This document shows, piece after piece, positions 1 through 9,464 of a stretch of 64,000 nt of DNA. Each line of letters opens with the position of its first letter. Position 1 is the stretch's first letter. The position numbers were made by a program, and so were the translations under genes. Source of the stretch: Paracoccaceae bacterium. GTDB lineage: Bacteria; Pseudomonadota; Alphaproteobacteria; Rhodobacterales; Rhodobacteraceae. Below the pieces are notes generated by a model, which saw only the letters and a list, made by a program, of their open reading frames with translations, ran no database searches and was not told the DNA's origin. The DNA is taken from the NCBI GenBank assembly GCA_029243395.1, contig JAQWSE010000010.1:1-64000 (forward strand), in the 5' to 3' direction.

Positions 1-272
1 GGTATACCTTTTCTGTTAACGGCGAAACGCATTCCAGCAAATGCTAGATAGAAAGAAAATATCGCAATTAATAACAAAAATACATTTAGTTTAAAAATTG
101 CCAGAGGAATAGCTGTAAGAAAGACACCAACCATTCCCCAAAAGTAAATTTTCCCAAATAAACGATGTGTCCGTTGCCCTTTTCTGCTGGAGATTGATAA
201 AGCAGAAGAGATCAAAGATAATGAACCGCACAAAATGTGAAAAAGTAAGAGAAGATTAATTAAATGATCCAT
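1..272 (-). CDS. DUF2306-like integral membrane protein, 3' part cut by window edge
   Basis: This minus-strand frame opens with ATG at 272-270 and runs off the left edge without a stop (90 codons visible). The N-terminus is strongly hydrophobic (MDHLINLLLLFHILCGSLSL). Around residue 40 it has a THRLFGKIYFWG stretch resembling the H-R-x-x-G-R-x-Y signature between the first two membrane helices of DUF2306-type proteins. Two more hydrophobic segments follow. The family has no well-defined function. It lies 200 bp downstream of guaA on the same strand, too far apart to assume an operon. The family call is from memory of the motif, so confidence is moderate. Confidence 0.55.
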   Translation of the reverse strand, partial: MDHLINLLLLFHILCGSLSLISSALSISSRKGQRTHRLFGKIYFWGMVGVFLTAIPLAIFKLNVFLLLIAIFSFYLAFAGMRFAVNRKGI

Positions 273-474
273 ACTGTATAGTGCTTTTGCTAGAGGACTC
301 TTTAAGAATCCACTTTTTTAGAATTAAAAACTATGAAAAGCAATCGTTTCACAATTGCATAAGTTTTATAGGTTTGTGAGGATAAGTTATAATTACATCA
401 AAGACTTAACTTTTTGAAGACAGACTAGTGAAATATAAATAAAATAATAAAAACAATAACTTATTATTAAAAAC

Positions 475-2034
475 TCATTCCCACTCAATGGTTCCAGGTG
501 GTTTGGATGTGATATCGTATGTTACTCGATTAATTCCTGGCACTTCGTTTATAATCCTGGTGGAGGTGTCACGAAGGAATTCATGAGTAAATGGATAATA
601 GTCTGCAGTCATTACATCAACAGAGGTTACTGCACGTAGAGTACATGCGAAATCAAAAGTTCTTTTATCTCCCATGACACCTACTGCACGCACTGGGAGT
701 ATGACAACAAAGGCCTGCCAAATTTCATCGTAAAGGTGAAATTTTTTTATTTGATCAATATATATGGCATCAGCATTTCGAAGAATATCCACCTTTTCTT
801 TTGTTATTTCCCCTGGGCACCTAATAGCTAGACCAGGTCCTGGAAATGGATGACGATTGACAAAAGTTTCCGACAAACCCAATTCAGCTCCCAGGGTCCG
901 CACCTCATCTTTGAAGAGTTCTCGTAAGGGTTCAACAAGCTTGAGGCCAAGTTTTTTTGGTAAGCCACCAACGTTGTGGTGTGATTTTATGGTTTCGGAA
1001 CCTCCCTCATTAAAGGATACACTTTCAATGACATCAGGGTAAAGCGTCCCTTGGGCTAGGAATTTTGCACCTGGTATTCGGAGGGCATATTTTTGAAATA
1101 CATCTATGAACAATTTACCTATTTTTTTCCGTTTTTTTTCGGGATCTGATATACCTTCTAATTCCCTCAAAAAGAGGTTGCTTTCATCAGCATGAATGAT
1201 GGGAATATTCATTTTTGCTTTAAACATCCCTAATACCTCTTGTGCTTCCTCTTTTCGCAGAAAGCCATGATCAACAAATACGCACGTCAGTTGTTTTCCT
1301 ATGGCTTTGTGGAGAAGTGCCGCAGTAACGCTACTATCAACTCCACCTGAAATTCCACAAATTACCTTGGCGTCACCAACTGTGGCACGAATTTTCAAGA
1401 TTGTAGTCTTTTGGTAATCATTCATTGTCCAATCACCAGTGAAACCTGCTATTTTAACGAAATTTTTAAATAGCAGGCTGCCTTTTGGGGTATGATAAAC
1501 CTCAGGATGAAATTGGACTGCATAAAAATGCCTTGAAGTATCTGCAACAACTGCACTGGGTGCATTTAAAGACTTAGCATAAATCTTAAAACCTGGCGCA
1601 ACAAGAGAAACATGATCTCCATGGCTCATCCATACTAATTCGGGTCCGTCTTTAAACCAACCTTTTAAGAGCTTTAAATTTTTTTCATTTGATAGATATG
1701 CGGGTCCAAATTCAGCAGTACCAATTCCTCCACCAACACGGCCTCCAAGTTGATGCATCATTAGCTGCTGGCCATAACATATACCTAAAATAGGAAGTCC
1801 CAATTGATAAATTGATAATGGAACCTTGGGATTGTTCTCATCATTCACACTTTTTGGACTACCGGAAAAAATGATTGCCTTGGGTTTGAATTCAGCCAGG
1901 AATTTTTCAGTTATTCTTTGGTAGGGATGCACTTCGCAAAAGACATTTAATTCTCTTAGCCTTCGAGCAATCAACTTTGTCACTTGACTACCAAAGTCAA
2001 TAATCAAAAGGGATTGATACTGTGGTTTTGTCAT
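475..2034 (-). CDS. guaA: GMP synthase (glutamine-hydrolysing)
   Basis: It converts XMP to GMP using glutamine and ATP, the last step of guanine nucleotide synthesis in the cytosol. The 519-residue length is normal for the family. The N-terminal class I glutamine amidotransferase domain has the nucleophile Cys86 in GICYGQQ and the His176/Glu178 pair in QFHPEV. The ATP-pyrophosphatase P-loop SGGVDSS is at residues 229-235. The C-terminal dimerisation domain ends in the conserved KPPGTIEWE. The start is ATG at 2034-2032. The gene is transcribed alone, divergently from the MttB-like gene across a 226-bp spacer. guaB is not in the window. Confidence 0.98.
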   Translation of the reverse strand: MTKPQYQSLLIIDFGSQVTKLIARRLRELNVFCEVHPYQRITEKFLAEFKPKAIIFSGSPKSVNDENNPKVPLSIYQLGLPILGICYGQQLMMHQLGGRVGGGIGTAEFGPAYLSNEKNLKLLKGWFKDGPELVWMSHGDHVSLVAPGFKIYAKSLNAPSAVVADTSRHFYAVQFHPEVYHTPKGSLLFKNFVKIAGFTGDWTMNDYQKTTILKIRATVGDAKVICGISGGVDSSVTAALLHKAIGKQLTCVFVDHGFLRKEEAQEVLGMFKAKMNIPIIHADESNLFLRELEGISDPEKKRKKIGKLFIDVFQKYALRIPGAKFLAQGTLYPDVIESVSFNEGGSETIKSHHNVGGLPKKLGLKLVEPLRELFKDEVRTLGAELGLSETFVNRHPFPGPGLAIRCPGEITKEKVDILRNADAIYIDQIKKFHLYDEIWQAFVVILPVRAVGVMGDKRTFDFACTLRAVTSVDVMTADYYPFTHEFLRDTSTRIINEVPGINRVTYDITSKPPGTIEWE

Positions 2035-2260
2035 CAGAATTAAATACGGCTTTAAAAGAAATATTGCAAGGAACTGAAACAGCTAATAATAAAAATATCA
2101 TTGAAACTATCCAAAGTAGTCGTTTTTATTTGTGATTTGACGTAATAATAAGACTCGGTATCTTCGTTTAGATCTATATTGTTTGTAGATTTTCCATTAG
2201 TGGAGGATTTTTGTTGTTAATATCTAGTTTTAATATGAGCATGAATTAGGTTGGTGCGGT

Positions 2261-3796
2261 ATGGCAAATAGAAGGGTAAGAGGTGAAGGCGGAAAATCTG
2301 CCCGCAGGGCAGAAAGAACCGCTATATCTATCGAAACAGCAAAATTTATTGAAAGGGTAATTCCTAATCTTGAATTACTAAACCTGGAGGCGATCGAGCT
2401 AATCGAAGAAAAAGCTGAATTGGTTCTTGAAACAATTGGGGTTAAATTCTTAGATAATGAAAAGGCTCTTAATTTATGGAAAGACGCCGGTGCAGATGTC
2501 TCAGGTGAATTGGTAAAGATACCCAGAGGATTAGCCAGAAAACTTTGTGCTACCGCGCCTTCTAGAATCATTCAGCACGCTAGAAACCCAAAGAGAACTG
2601 TCGAAATAGGAGGCAAGAGTTTGGTACTTGCTCCTGTTTATGGACCGCCTTTCGTGAGGGATTTCAAGGGTGGAAGGAGATATGCAACAATCGCAGATTT
2701 TGAAAAGTTTGTGAAATTAGGCTACATGTCTAAATGGCTGCATCATTCTGGTGGTACTTTATGTGAACCCACGGATGTCCCTGTAAATAAGAGACACTTA
2801 GACATGTTATTCGCTCACATGCTTTATTCAGATAAGCCTTTTATGGGCTCGGTTACTGAACCTAGTAGGGCAAGAGATAGTATCGACATGGTTAAAATCT
2901 TGTTTGGAGAAAATTTTGTAGAAAAAAATACGGTCCTTACAAGTTTGATTAACATTAATTCTCCGCTCACTTTTGACTCTATTATGATGGGTGCCATGGA
3001 AGAGTATGTTTCTGCCAATCAGGCCTGTATAATCTCACCATTTATTGTGGGAGGCGCTATGTCTCCCGTTTCGGTTGCAGGCACTCTAGTTCAAGTATTA
3101 GCCGAAGTTCTTTCAGGAGTGGCCTATTCACAGCTATTGAACCCGGGAGCCCCTGTAATCTTTGGTGCCTTTGTTGCCTCAATTGATATGAATTCAGGGG
3201 CACCCACTTTTGGGACCCCTGAAGCAAGCAAAATACTTTATGGTGCTGGCCAATTGGCACGAAGGTTAGGGTTGCCTTTTCGCTCAGGAGGAGCTCTTTG
3301 TGGATCCAAACTCCCAGATTCACAGGCGGCTTATGAAAGTGCTAATACTCTTCAGACAGCACTTTTAGGGGGTGTTAACTTTATGCTTCATGCATGTGGG
3401 TGGTTAGAGGGTGGATTAGTATCAAGTTTTGAAAAATTTGTTATGGATGCTGATCAGTTAGGAGTTCTGCATAATTTGAGTAATGGGGTAGATGTCTCAG
3501 AAAATGGACTTGCCATTGAGGCTTTAAAAGAAGTTGGTCCCTCCGGACATTTTTTAGGTTGCAACCACACGCAAATGAATTTTGAGAATGCATTTTGGCG
3601 GAGTGATCTTTTTGATTACAAACCATTTGAAACTTGGTCAGATGAAGGAGGAAAAGACACTTCTGAAATTGCATCTAAGCGTGTCGAATTCTTGTTAAAC
3701 AACTATAAAAAGCCTGATTTAGATATAGCAAGAGAAGACGCTCTCAGAGAGTTTATTAAATTGAAAAAGGATTCGATGCCGGATTCCTTTGTTTAA
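2261..3796 (+). CDS. Trimethylamine methyltransferase (MttB) family protein, non-pyrrolysine type
   Basis: This 511-residue protein belongs to the MttB superfamily, whose members transfer a methyl group from quaternary or tertiary amines to a corrinoid protein. Family features include the GTLCEPTDVP region near residue 165, the glycine/serine-rich SPFIVGGAMSPVSVAGT stretch near 265, and the GAPTFGTPEASK motif near 318. The frame has no in-frame amber codon, so pyrrolysine, the catalytic residue of true MttB, is absent. Members of this kind (for example MtgB) act on glycine betaine or related substrates; the substrate here is unknown. No corrinoid protein or RamA-like activator gene lies next to it. 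The next gene, tpiA, is convergent. Confidence 0.88.
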   Translation: MANRRVRGEGGKSARRAERTAISIETAKFIERVIPNLELLNLEAIELIEEKAELVLETIGVKFLDNEKALNLWKDAGADVSGELVKIPRGLARKLCATAPSRIIQHARNPKRTVEIGGKSLVLAPVYGPPFVRDFKGGRRYATIADFEKFVKLGYMSKWLHHSGGTLCEPTDVPVNKRHLDMLFAHMLYSDKPFMGSVTEPSRARDSIDMVKILFGENFVEKNTVLTSLININSPLTFDSIMMGAMEEYVSANQACIISPFIVGGAMSPVSVAGTLVQVLAEVLSGVAYSQLLNPGAPVIFGAFVASIDMNSGAPTFGTPEASKILYGAGQLARRLGLPFRSGGALCGSKLPDSQAAYESANTLQTALLGGVNFMLHACGWLEGGLVSSFEKFVMDADQLGVLHNLSNGVDVSENGLAIEALKEVGPSGHFLGCNHTQMNFENAFWRSDLFDYKPFETWSDEGGKDTSEIASKRVEFLLNNYKKPDLDIAREDALREFIKLKKDSMPDSFV

Positions 3797-3896
3797 TGCG
3801 ATTGGTAAGGTGGCCAATTTTACAAAATTGTGTAGACAAGTTGAGCTAGGATCTTATGCGCTAGGCTATGGGAAAGTCAGGCAGCTGCGGATTTAG

Positions 3897-4646
3897 TCAT
3901 ATTTGAGCTTGTTTGGCAATGTTTATGAAATCATCTGCCTTTAAAGATGCCCCTCCCACCAAAGCTCCATCAACATCATCCAGAGAGAAAATTTCTTTTG
4001 CGTTATCTGGTTTGACTGATCCACCATATAAAATTCTGATCGTTTTAGATATACTGGCACCTTTTACTTCTCTTAATAAATTCCGAAGTGTTTCATGGAC
4101 ATGATTAATTTCATCCAAACTTGGAACTTTTCCAGTTCCAATAGCCCAAACAGGTTCATAGGCTATGATAGTATTTTCATCATTTGACATGTTGGGAAGT
4201 GAGTTTTTTAATTGGGAGCAGACAACTTTTTCTGTCTCTCCACTTAGTTTTTGCTCTTCAGTTTCCCCAACACAGATTATAGCTGGTAAGCCTGTATTAA
4301 TAATGGAGGTGGCTTTCTCCTTAACTAAGAGGCTTGTTTCACCGCATGACATTCTTCTTTCAGAATGACCCACTATAATCATTTTAGCTCCTACGTTTTT
4401 CAGCATCATCGCCGATATGTCACCTGTAAAGGCACCAGTGTCCTTTGGGTGACAATCTTGGGCTCCTATTACAAGTTTGTTGCTAGTGATTTTCTCGGAT
4501 GCGGCATTTATAATTGTAGCTGGAAGACAGAGAACTAAATCACTATCAAGTTGAGCACATGCTTTATCAATTTTAATGATTTCACTTAAACTCGCCAATG
4601 TCCCATTCATTTTCCAATTACCAGCTATGAAATATTTTTTATCCAT
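3897..4646 (-). CDS. tpiA: Triosephosphate isomerase
   Basis: It interconverts dihydroxyacetone phosphate and glyceraldehyde 3-phosphate in glycolysis and gluconeogenesis. The 249 residues form one TIM barrel. The catalytic set is complete: Asn10 and Lys12 in GNWKMNG, His94 in GHSERR, Glu164 in YEPVWAIGTG, and the phosphate-binding YGGSVKPDN loop near residue 208. The start ATG at 4646 is preceded by a good AAGGAAG ribosome site. It faces the MttB-like gene across a 100-bp convergent spacer. In many alphaproteobacteria tpiA precedes secG and pyrG; that neighbourhood is absent here. Confidence 0.98.
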   Translation of the reverse strand: MDKKYFIAGNWKMNGTLASLSEIIKIDKACAQLDSDLVLCLPATIINAASEKITSNKLVIGAQDCHPKDTGAFTGDISAMMLKNVGAKMIIVGHSERRMSCGETSLLVKEKATSIINTGLPAIICVGETEEQKLSGETEKVVCSQLKNSLPNMSNDENTIIAYEPVWAIGTGKVPSLDEINHVHETLRNLLREVKGASISKTIRILYGGSVKPDNAKEIFSLDDVDGALVGGASLKADDFINIAKQAQI

Positions 4647-4744
4647 TGTCTTCCTTTAATTTAGCTAGTGGATTAGAATCCAGATTGTACTTTCAAGATA
4701 TGAGGTTATTTTCTTAACTGGAAGAATCAAGGTTAGATTTTTTG

Positions 4745-5071
4745 TTAAAACTTTATCGATTCACCACAACCGCATGCTTCAGTGACATTAGGATTCTTAA
4801 ACTTGAAACCAGACTCGAGAATTCCATCTTCATAATCTATGAGGGTCCCAAATAGGTGCATCTGAGCAAGAGGAGCCACTATAATCTTTACTCCATCAAA
4901 TTCTATTACTTCTTCATTTTTTTCTGGTGCATCCACATATTGCATCGAATACTCCATTCCGGCGCATCCGCCCTTCTTAAGATCTAATCTCAAAGCATAT
5001 TTTCCAGAATGAACGACAAGATTCTTAATTTTTTCAATAGCTTTGGGTGTAAGAGAGATTGGAGTTTTCAT
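4745..5071 (-). CDS. A-type iron-sulfur carrier protein (SufA/IscA/ErpA family)
   Basis: A small carrier that receives Fe-S clusters from the scaffold and delivers them to apoproteins. The 108 residues are typical in length. The three invariant cysteines are Cys36 (GGCAGMEY) and Cys100 and Cys102 (ACGCGES). It starts 12 bp after the sufT-like gene and is surely co-transcribed with it. In alphaproteobacteria this pair usually ends the suf operon (sufBCDS); the other suf genes are not in the window, so the operon has been split. SufA, IscA and ErpA cannot be separated on sequence alone; the sufT context favours SufA. Confidence 0.9.
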   Translation of the reverse strand: MKTPISLTPKAIEKIKNLVVHSGKYALRLDLKKGGCAGMEYSMQYVDAPEKNEEVIEFDGVKIIVAPLAQMHLFGTLIDYEDGILESGFKFKNPNVTEACGCGESIKF

Positions 5072-5083
5072 GATACCTCAATA

Positions 5084-5479
5084 TTACATAAAACCTAATT
5101 CTAATCGTGCTTCATCACTCATCATATCCATGCCCCACTGCGGTTCCCAGACTATTTCTACCTTGACGCTTTTCACGCCTTCCACGGGCGACACTGCTTC
5201 TGAAACCCAACCTGGCATTTCCTCTGCCACAGGGCATCCTGGTGCAGTCAAACTCATGAGAATTAACGTTTGTCCTTCATCGTCAATTTCAATGGTGTAA
5301 ATCAATCCAAGATCATAGATATTCACGGGAATTTCTGGATCAAAGACTTCTTTGCAAGCATTCACTATTGTCGGGTAAAGCGGATGATTTGTTGAAGAGG
5401 GCTTAATTAATGACACATTCTCTACGTCTGATTGCTCAGGGTTTGCTAAATAAGCGTCTTGATCTTTCATGTCATTCAT
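5084..5479 (-). CDS. SUF system Fe-S assembly protein, SufT/MIP18-like (DUF59)
   Basis: A 131-residue MIP18/DUF59-family protein, involved in Fe-S protein maturation. The domain spans about residues 32-131. It has the family motif DPEIPVNIYDLGLIY near residue 47 and a conserved cysteine in TAPGCP near residue 81. The first 30 residues are acidic, low in complexity and probably disordered. Initiation at Met1 or Met4 is possible. It is the first gene of a two-gene minus-strand unit with the A-type carrier. It is divergent from tgt, with a shared 63-bp promoter region. Confidence 0.88.
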   Translation of the reverse strand: MNDMKDQDAYLANPEQSDVENVSLIKPSSTNHPLYPTIVNACKEVFDPEIPVNIYDLGLIYTIEIDDEGQTLILMSLTAPGCPVAEEMPGWVSEAVSPVEGVKSVKVEIVWEPQWGMDMMSDEARLELGFM

Positions 5480-5542
5480 TTAAAAACCCTTTAGTTTTGA
5501 GTTTCTATCTCAATCATTAAGTTAGACTTAATGGGGTTTTAA

Positions 5543-6661
5543 ATGGATTTCAAGGTAAAAGGTGAAGAGGGGAAGGCAAGAGTTGGTGAACTCAAGCTCA
5601 AGCGTGGAACTATCCACACCCCTGCTTTCATGCCCGTGGGAACCGCTGCTACAGTTAAGGGCATGCTACCAGAAAATGTTAGGAGCCTGGGTGCAGATAT
5701 AATTTTGTGTAATACCTATCATTTGATGCTAAGGCCTGGTGAGTCAATAATAAAGCAATTGGGTGGCCTGCATAAATTTATGAATTGGCCTAGACCTATT
5801 TTGACTGATAGCGGTGGTTTCCAGGTGATGAGCTTGGCCAATCTTTCTAAAAGGTTTGATAATGGAGTATCCTTTAAATCTCATATCGATGGTAAGGAGT
5901 ATTTTTTGAGTCCTGAATATTCAATTCAGATCCAACAAGCTTTGGGTAGTGACATTATTATGTGTTTTGATGAATGCACCAGTTCTGAAGCAACAGAACG
6001 TGAAGTTCATGAAAGCATGAAACGATCTATGGAATGGGCTTTTAGATCCAAAACGGCTCTTGATAGTTCCTTGGGGGGTACTTTATTTGGAATACAGCAG
6101 GGAGGCGTTTTTCATGAATATAGGGAAGAAAGCGCCAAAAAATTAATGGACATTGATTTTATGGGATATGCTATAGGAGGTTTGGCGGTAGGGGAACCAC
6201 AAGATATAATGTTTGATGTTCTTGATCACTCAACAAAATTTTTCCCAAAAAATAAACCTCGCTACTTAATGGGAGTTGGAAAACCAGGGGACATTGTAGG
6301 GGCGGTTTTAAGAGGCGTTGACATGTTTGATTGCGTTTTACCATCTCGATCTGGGCGAACTGGCCAAGCTCTGACTCGGAGGGGGGCGGTCAACATAAGG
6401 AATGCTCGGCATGCCAATGATCCAAGACCTCTCGATCAAGACTGTTCATGTCCGACTTGTCAAAAATATTCGAGGGCTTATTTACATCATGTGTGCAAGA
6501 TAGGTGAGATCATCTCTGCTATCCTATTAACCTGGCACAACTTGCATTATTATCAGGAATTAATGGGTGACATAAGGTCAGCAATTTATAACTCTGAATT
6601 AGATGATTTTACAAAACAGTTTTTTAGTATGCAGAAAGAAGGGGATATACCTCCTATATAA
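5543..6661 (+). CDS. tgt: Queuine/preQ1 tRNA-ribosyltransferase
   Basis: It exchanges guanine-34 for preQ1 in tRNAs with GUN anticodons, a base-exchange step of queuosine synthesis. The 372-residue length is standard. Asp89 in DSGGFQV is the conserved active-site aspartate. The zinc ligands are complete: Cys301, Cys303, Cys306 and His332 (C-x-C-x2-C-x25-H). The start is ATG 5543 with a normal N-terminus. It is a single gene on the plus strand; queA, its usual upstream partner, is not adjacent. The next plus-strand gene is lon, 162 bp on. Confidence 0.97.
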   Translation: MDFKVKGEEGKARVGELKLKRGTIHTPAFMPVGTAATVKGMLPENVRSLGADIILCNTYHLMLRPGESIIKQLGGLHKFMNWPRPILTDSGGFQVMSLANLSKRFDNGVSFKSHIDGKEYFLSPEYSIQIQQALGSDIIMCFDECTSSEATEREVHESMKRSMEWAFRSKTALDSSLGGTLFGIQQGGVFHEYREESAKKLMDIDFMGYAIGGLAVGEPQDIMFDVLDHSTKFFPKNKPRYLMGVGKPGDIVGAVLRGVDMFDCVLPSRSGRTGQALTRRGAVNIRNARHANDPRPLDQDCSCPTCQKYSRAYLHHVCKIGEIISAILLTWHNLHYYQELMGDIRSAIYNSELDDFTKQFFSMQKEGDIPPI

Positions 6662-6764
6662 GTTTAACTGAATAAATTATTGGTAGATTAGTTAAAATTA
6701 ACAGACACTCTTGAATGTGTCGTTATTGAATATCATATTCATATGTTGTATCTATATCAGCAGA

Positions 6765-6794
6765 TAGACTTGCTTTAAAAAATGGGTCTACAAT
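6765..6794 (+). promoter_or_regulatory. Possible sigma70-type promoter for lon
   Basis: TAGACT at 6765-6770 and TACAAT at 6789-6794 are separated by 18 bp, 29 bp before the lon ATG. The match is moderate (4/6 and 5/6). I saw no clear heat-shock (RpoH) consensus. This was found by eye only. Confidence 0.3.
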
Positions 6795-6823
6795 AAGGCA
6801 AAAAGATTTAGGATCTATATATT

Positions 6824-9241
6824 ATGAAAAAAGAGAGCAGAATAATCCAACCGGTTTTACCCTTAAGGGATATAGTAGTTTTCCCCAATATGATCGTTCG
6901 ACTTTTCGTTGGACGAGAAAAATCAGTAAAAGCTCTTGAAGAGGTAATGAAAGATAATAAGGAAATACTCTTAGCAAGCCAAGTTGACGCTTCCCAAGAT
7001 GAACCAACTGAGGAAACAATTAACAAGGTGGGAGTTTCTGCGAGTGTACTACAGATTCTGAAATTGCCTGATGGAGCTGTGAAGATTTTGGTTGAAGGCA
7101 AACAAAGAGTAAGAATTGAAAAATTTGTAGATAATGAGAATTTTTTCGAAGCGGAAGCAGCTATTCTTGACGAAACGATGAATAAACCTGAAGAAATTGA
7201 AGCACTAAGACGTTCTGTAGTAGATGAATTTGATAGATATGCAAAATTGAACAAAAATATCCCTGAGGAAGCCTTCAAGGCGGTTTCGGAAGCTGACAGT
7301 GCATCAAAACTTGCAGATACAGTTGCAGGACATTTGGGTATTTCTGTTGATAAAAAACAAGAATTATTAGAGATGATCGATTTAGGAGATCGCCTCGAAG
7401 CAATTTTTAGTCTGATGCAAGGTGAAATGAGTGTGCTCAGAGTTGAAAAGAAAATTAAATCTAGAGTTAAGAATCAAATGGAGCGGACCCAGAGGGAATA
7501 CTATTTGAATGAGCAGATGAAGGCTATTCAGAAGGAACTAGGCGATGGTTCTGAAGGTCAGGATGAAATTTTAGAGATTGAAGAGAAGATCTCAAAAACA
7601 AAACTTAGTAAGGAAGCGAAGGAAAAGGCATTAGCTGAATTGAAGAAACTTAAGTCCATGTCACCAATGTCTGCTGAAGCTACCGTAGTCAGAAATTATT
7701 TGGATTGGATGCTTTCTATTCCTTGGGGTAAGCAGAGTCGGATTAAAAAAGATTTGGTGCTGGCGCAGAAAGTATTGGACGACGATCATTGTGGCTTAGA
7801 AAAGGTTAAAGAGCGAATAATTGAATATCTAGCCATTCAACAGCGGTCAAAAAAAATCAAAGGCCCAATACTATGCTTAGTGGGTCCCCCAGGTGTTGGC
7901 AAGACTTCCTTAGGTAAGTCGGTTGCAAAGGCCACTGGGAGAGAATTTATTCGGATTTCTCTTGGTGGTGTACACGATGAGAGCGAAATTCGAGGTCATA
8001 GGCGAACATATATAGGTTCGATGCCAGGAAAAATTATTCAATCAATGAAGAAAGCAAAGACAACCAATCCATTAATTCTTTTAGATGAAGTGGATAAAAT
8101 GGGAAATGACTTCAGGGGAGATCCTGCGAGCGCTATGCTAGAAGTTCTTGACCCAGAGCAAAATAGTACTTTCACAGACCACTATTTGGAAGTCGAATAT
8201 GACTTATCTAACGTAATGTTCCTCACAACAGCAAATACCTACAATATGGCTAGACCTCTTCTGGATAGAATGGAAATTATTAGCATTGCGGGTTATACTG
8301 AAATAGAAAAAAGAGATATAGCCAAGGAGCATCTTATCACGAAGCAAAAAAAGGCCCATGGATTAAAAGATACAGAATTCATTATTAATGAAAAAGCTTT
8401 ATTGGAGATAATTAGGCGATATACGCGGGAGGCCGGAGTTCGTAATTTAGAAAGAGAAATAGCAAAACTTTGTCGAAAATCACTTACAAGAATTATTAAG
8501 GGTGATGCAGAGGCAATTAGAATAGGTATAAAGAATCTTGATGAGTATCTAGGAGTAAAGAAGTTTAAATTTGGTTTGGCAGAAGAAGAAAATCAGATAG
8601 GAGCGACGACGGGACTGGCTTGGACTGAAACAGGTGGAGATTTGCTTTCAATTGAAGCCCTGCAACTCCCTGGAAAAGGAAGGATGAAAACTACTGGTAA
8701 GTTAGGAGATGTAATGAAGGAAAGTATTGATGCTGCTTCGAGTTTTGTTCGTTCAAGAGCTCCAACCTTAGGCATTAAACCCACATCATTTGAAAAATTG
8801 GATATACATGTACATGTCCCTGAGGGAGCCACCCCAAAAGATGGCCCTTCCGCTGGCATAGCTATGGTAACTTCGATAGTCTCAGTGCTTACTGAAATTC
8901 CGATCCGGAGGGATATTGCTATGACAGGAGAAGTTACACTTAGAGGAAATATTTTACCAATTGGGGGCCTAAAAGAAAAGCTTTTAGCTGCACTCAGAGG
9001 GGGGATTAAGAGTGTTCTTATTCCAAAAGATAACGCGAAAGATCTTCGGGAGATCCCTGATCAAGTTAAAAATGGGCTTGAGATAATACCATTATCACAT
9101 GTTAATGAAGTGCTGAAATTGGCACTTGTTGAACAACCAAAAGCAATTGAATGGAATCCTGCAGAATTTGTTGTTCAGAAGACCGCTGATCCAAACACTA
9201 GTGAGGATGATATCGACCAAGAGCCTTCCAGAACCCATTAA
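6824..9241 (+). CDS. lon: ATP-dependent protease Lon (LonA)
   Basis: A cytosolic AAA+ serine protease that degrades misfolded and regulatory proteins. It has 805 residues. The N-terminal LAN substrate-binding domain spans roughly 10-205, followed by a coiled-coil region. Walker A GPPGVGKT is at 354-361 and Walker B ends in LILLDEVDK. The C-terminal protease domain has the catalytic Ser676 in PKDGPSAG, with the partner lysine about 40 residues later in GGLKEKLLAA. In many proteobacteria the order is clpX-lon-hupB; neither neighbour is present here and a tRNA-Val follows at 105 bp. Confidence 0.98.
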   Translation: MKKESRIIQPVLPLRDIVVFPNMIVRLFVGREKSVKALEEVMKDNKEILLASQVDASQDEPTEETINKVGVSASVLQILKLPDGAVKILVEGKQRVRIEKFVDNENFFEAEAAILDETMNKPEEIEALRRSVVDEFDRYAKLNKNIPEEAFKAVSEADSASKLADTVAGHLGISVDKKQELLEMIDLGDRLEAIFSLMQGEMSVLRVEKKIKSRVKNQMERTQREYYLNEQMKAIQKELGDGSEGQDEILEIEEKISKTKLSKEAKEKALAELKKLKSMSPMSAEATVVRNYLDWMLSIPWGKQSRIKKDLVLAQKVLDDDHCGLEKVKERIIEYLAIQQRSKKIKGPILCLVGPPGVGKTSLGKSVAKATGREFIRISLGGVHDESEIRGHRRTYIGSMPGKIIQSMKKAKTTNPLILLDEVDKMGNDFRGDPASAMLEVLDPEQNSTFTDHYLEVEYDLSNVMFLTTANTYNMARPLLDRMEIISIAGYTEIEKRDIAKEHLITKQKKAHGLKDTEFIINEKALLEIIRRYTREAGVRNLEREIAKLCRKSLTRIIKGDAEAIRIGIKNLDEYLGVKKFKFGLAEEENQIGATTGLAWTETGGDLLSIEALQLPGKGRMKTTGKLGDVMKESIDAASSFVRSRAPTLGIKPTSFEKLDIHVHVPEGATPKDGPSAGIAMVTSIVSVLTEIPIRRDIAMTGEVTLRGNILPIGGLKEKLLAALRGGIKSVLIPKDNAKDLREIPDQVKNGLEIIPLSHVNEVLKLALVEQPKAIEWNPAEFVVQKTADPNTSEDDIDQEPSRTH

Positions 9242-9346
9242 ATCAATGTAGAAAGGGGTTAGAATTTTGTACCTACCCAAAATCGTAGAAAAAATAAATT
9301 GAACTTTTTAGCTATTAAAGACTATGGTAGGTTTTTGTTATAAGAC

Positions 9347-9422
<76 letters not shown>

Positions 9423-9464
9423 ACCCATTGAAATCATTATGTTCTAATTGTAAGAAAGTTGGAA

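Noticed and set aside
441-474. A/T-rich sequence after guaA as a terminator
   Set aside because: Only a 4-bp AATA/TATT stem can form; the T-rich run is not distinctive in this genome.
2261-3796. True pyrrolysine-containing trimethylamine methyltransferase MttB
   Set aside because: There is no in-frame UAG, and no pyl genes lie near.
3815-3830. CAATTTT-AC-AAAATTG between the MttB-like gene and tpiA as a terminator
   Set aside because: The stem is entirely AT-rich apart from its ends, the loop is only 2 nt and no T-tract follows.
6662-6720. TTTAACT/AGTTAAA inverted repeat after tgt as a terminator
   Set aside because: The loop is about 20 nt, the stem is AT-rich and no T-run follows.
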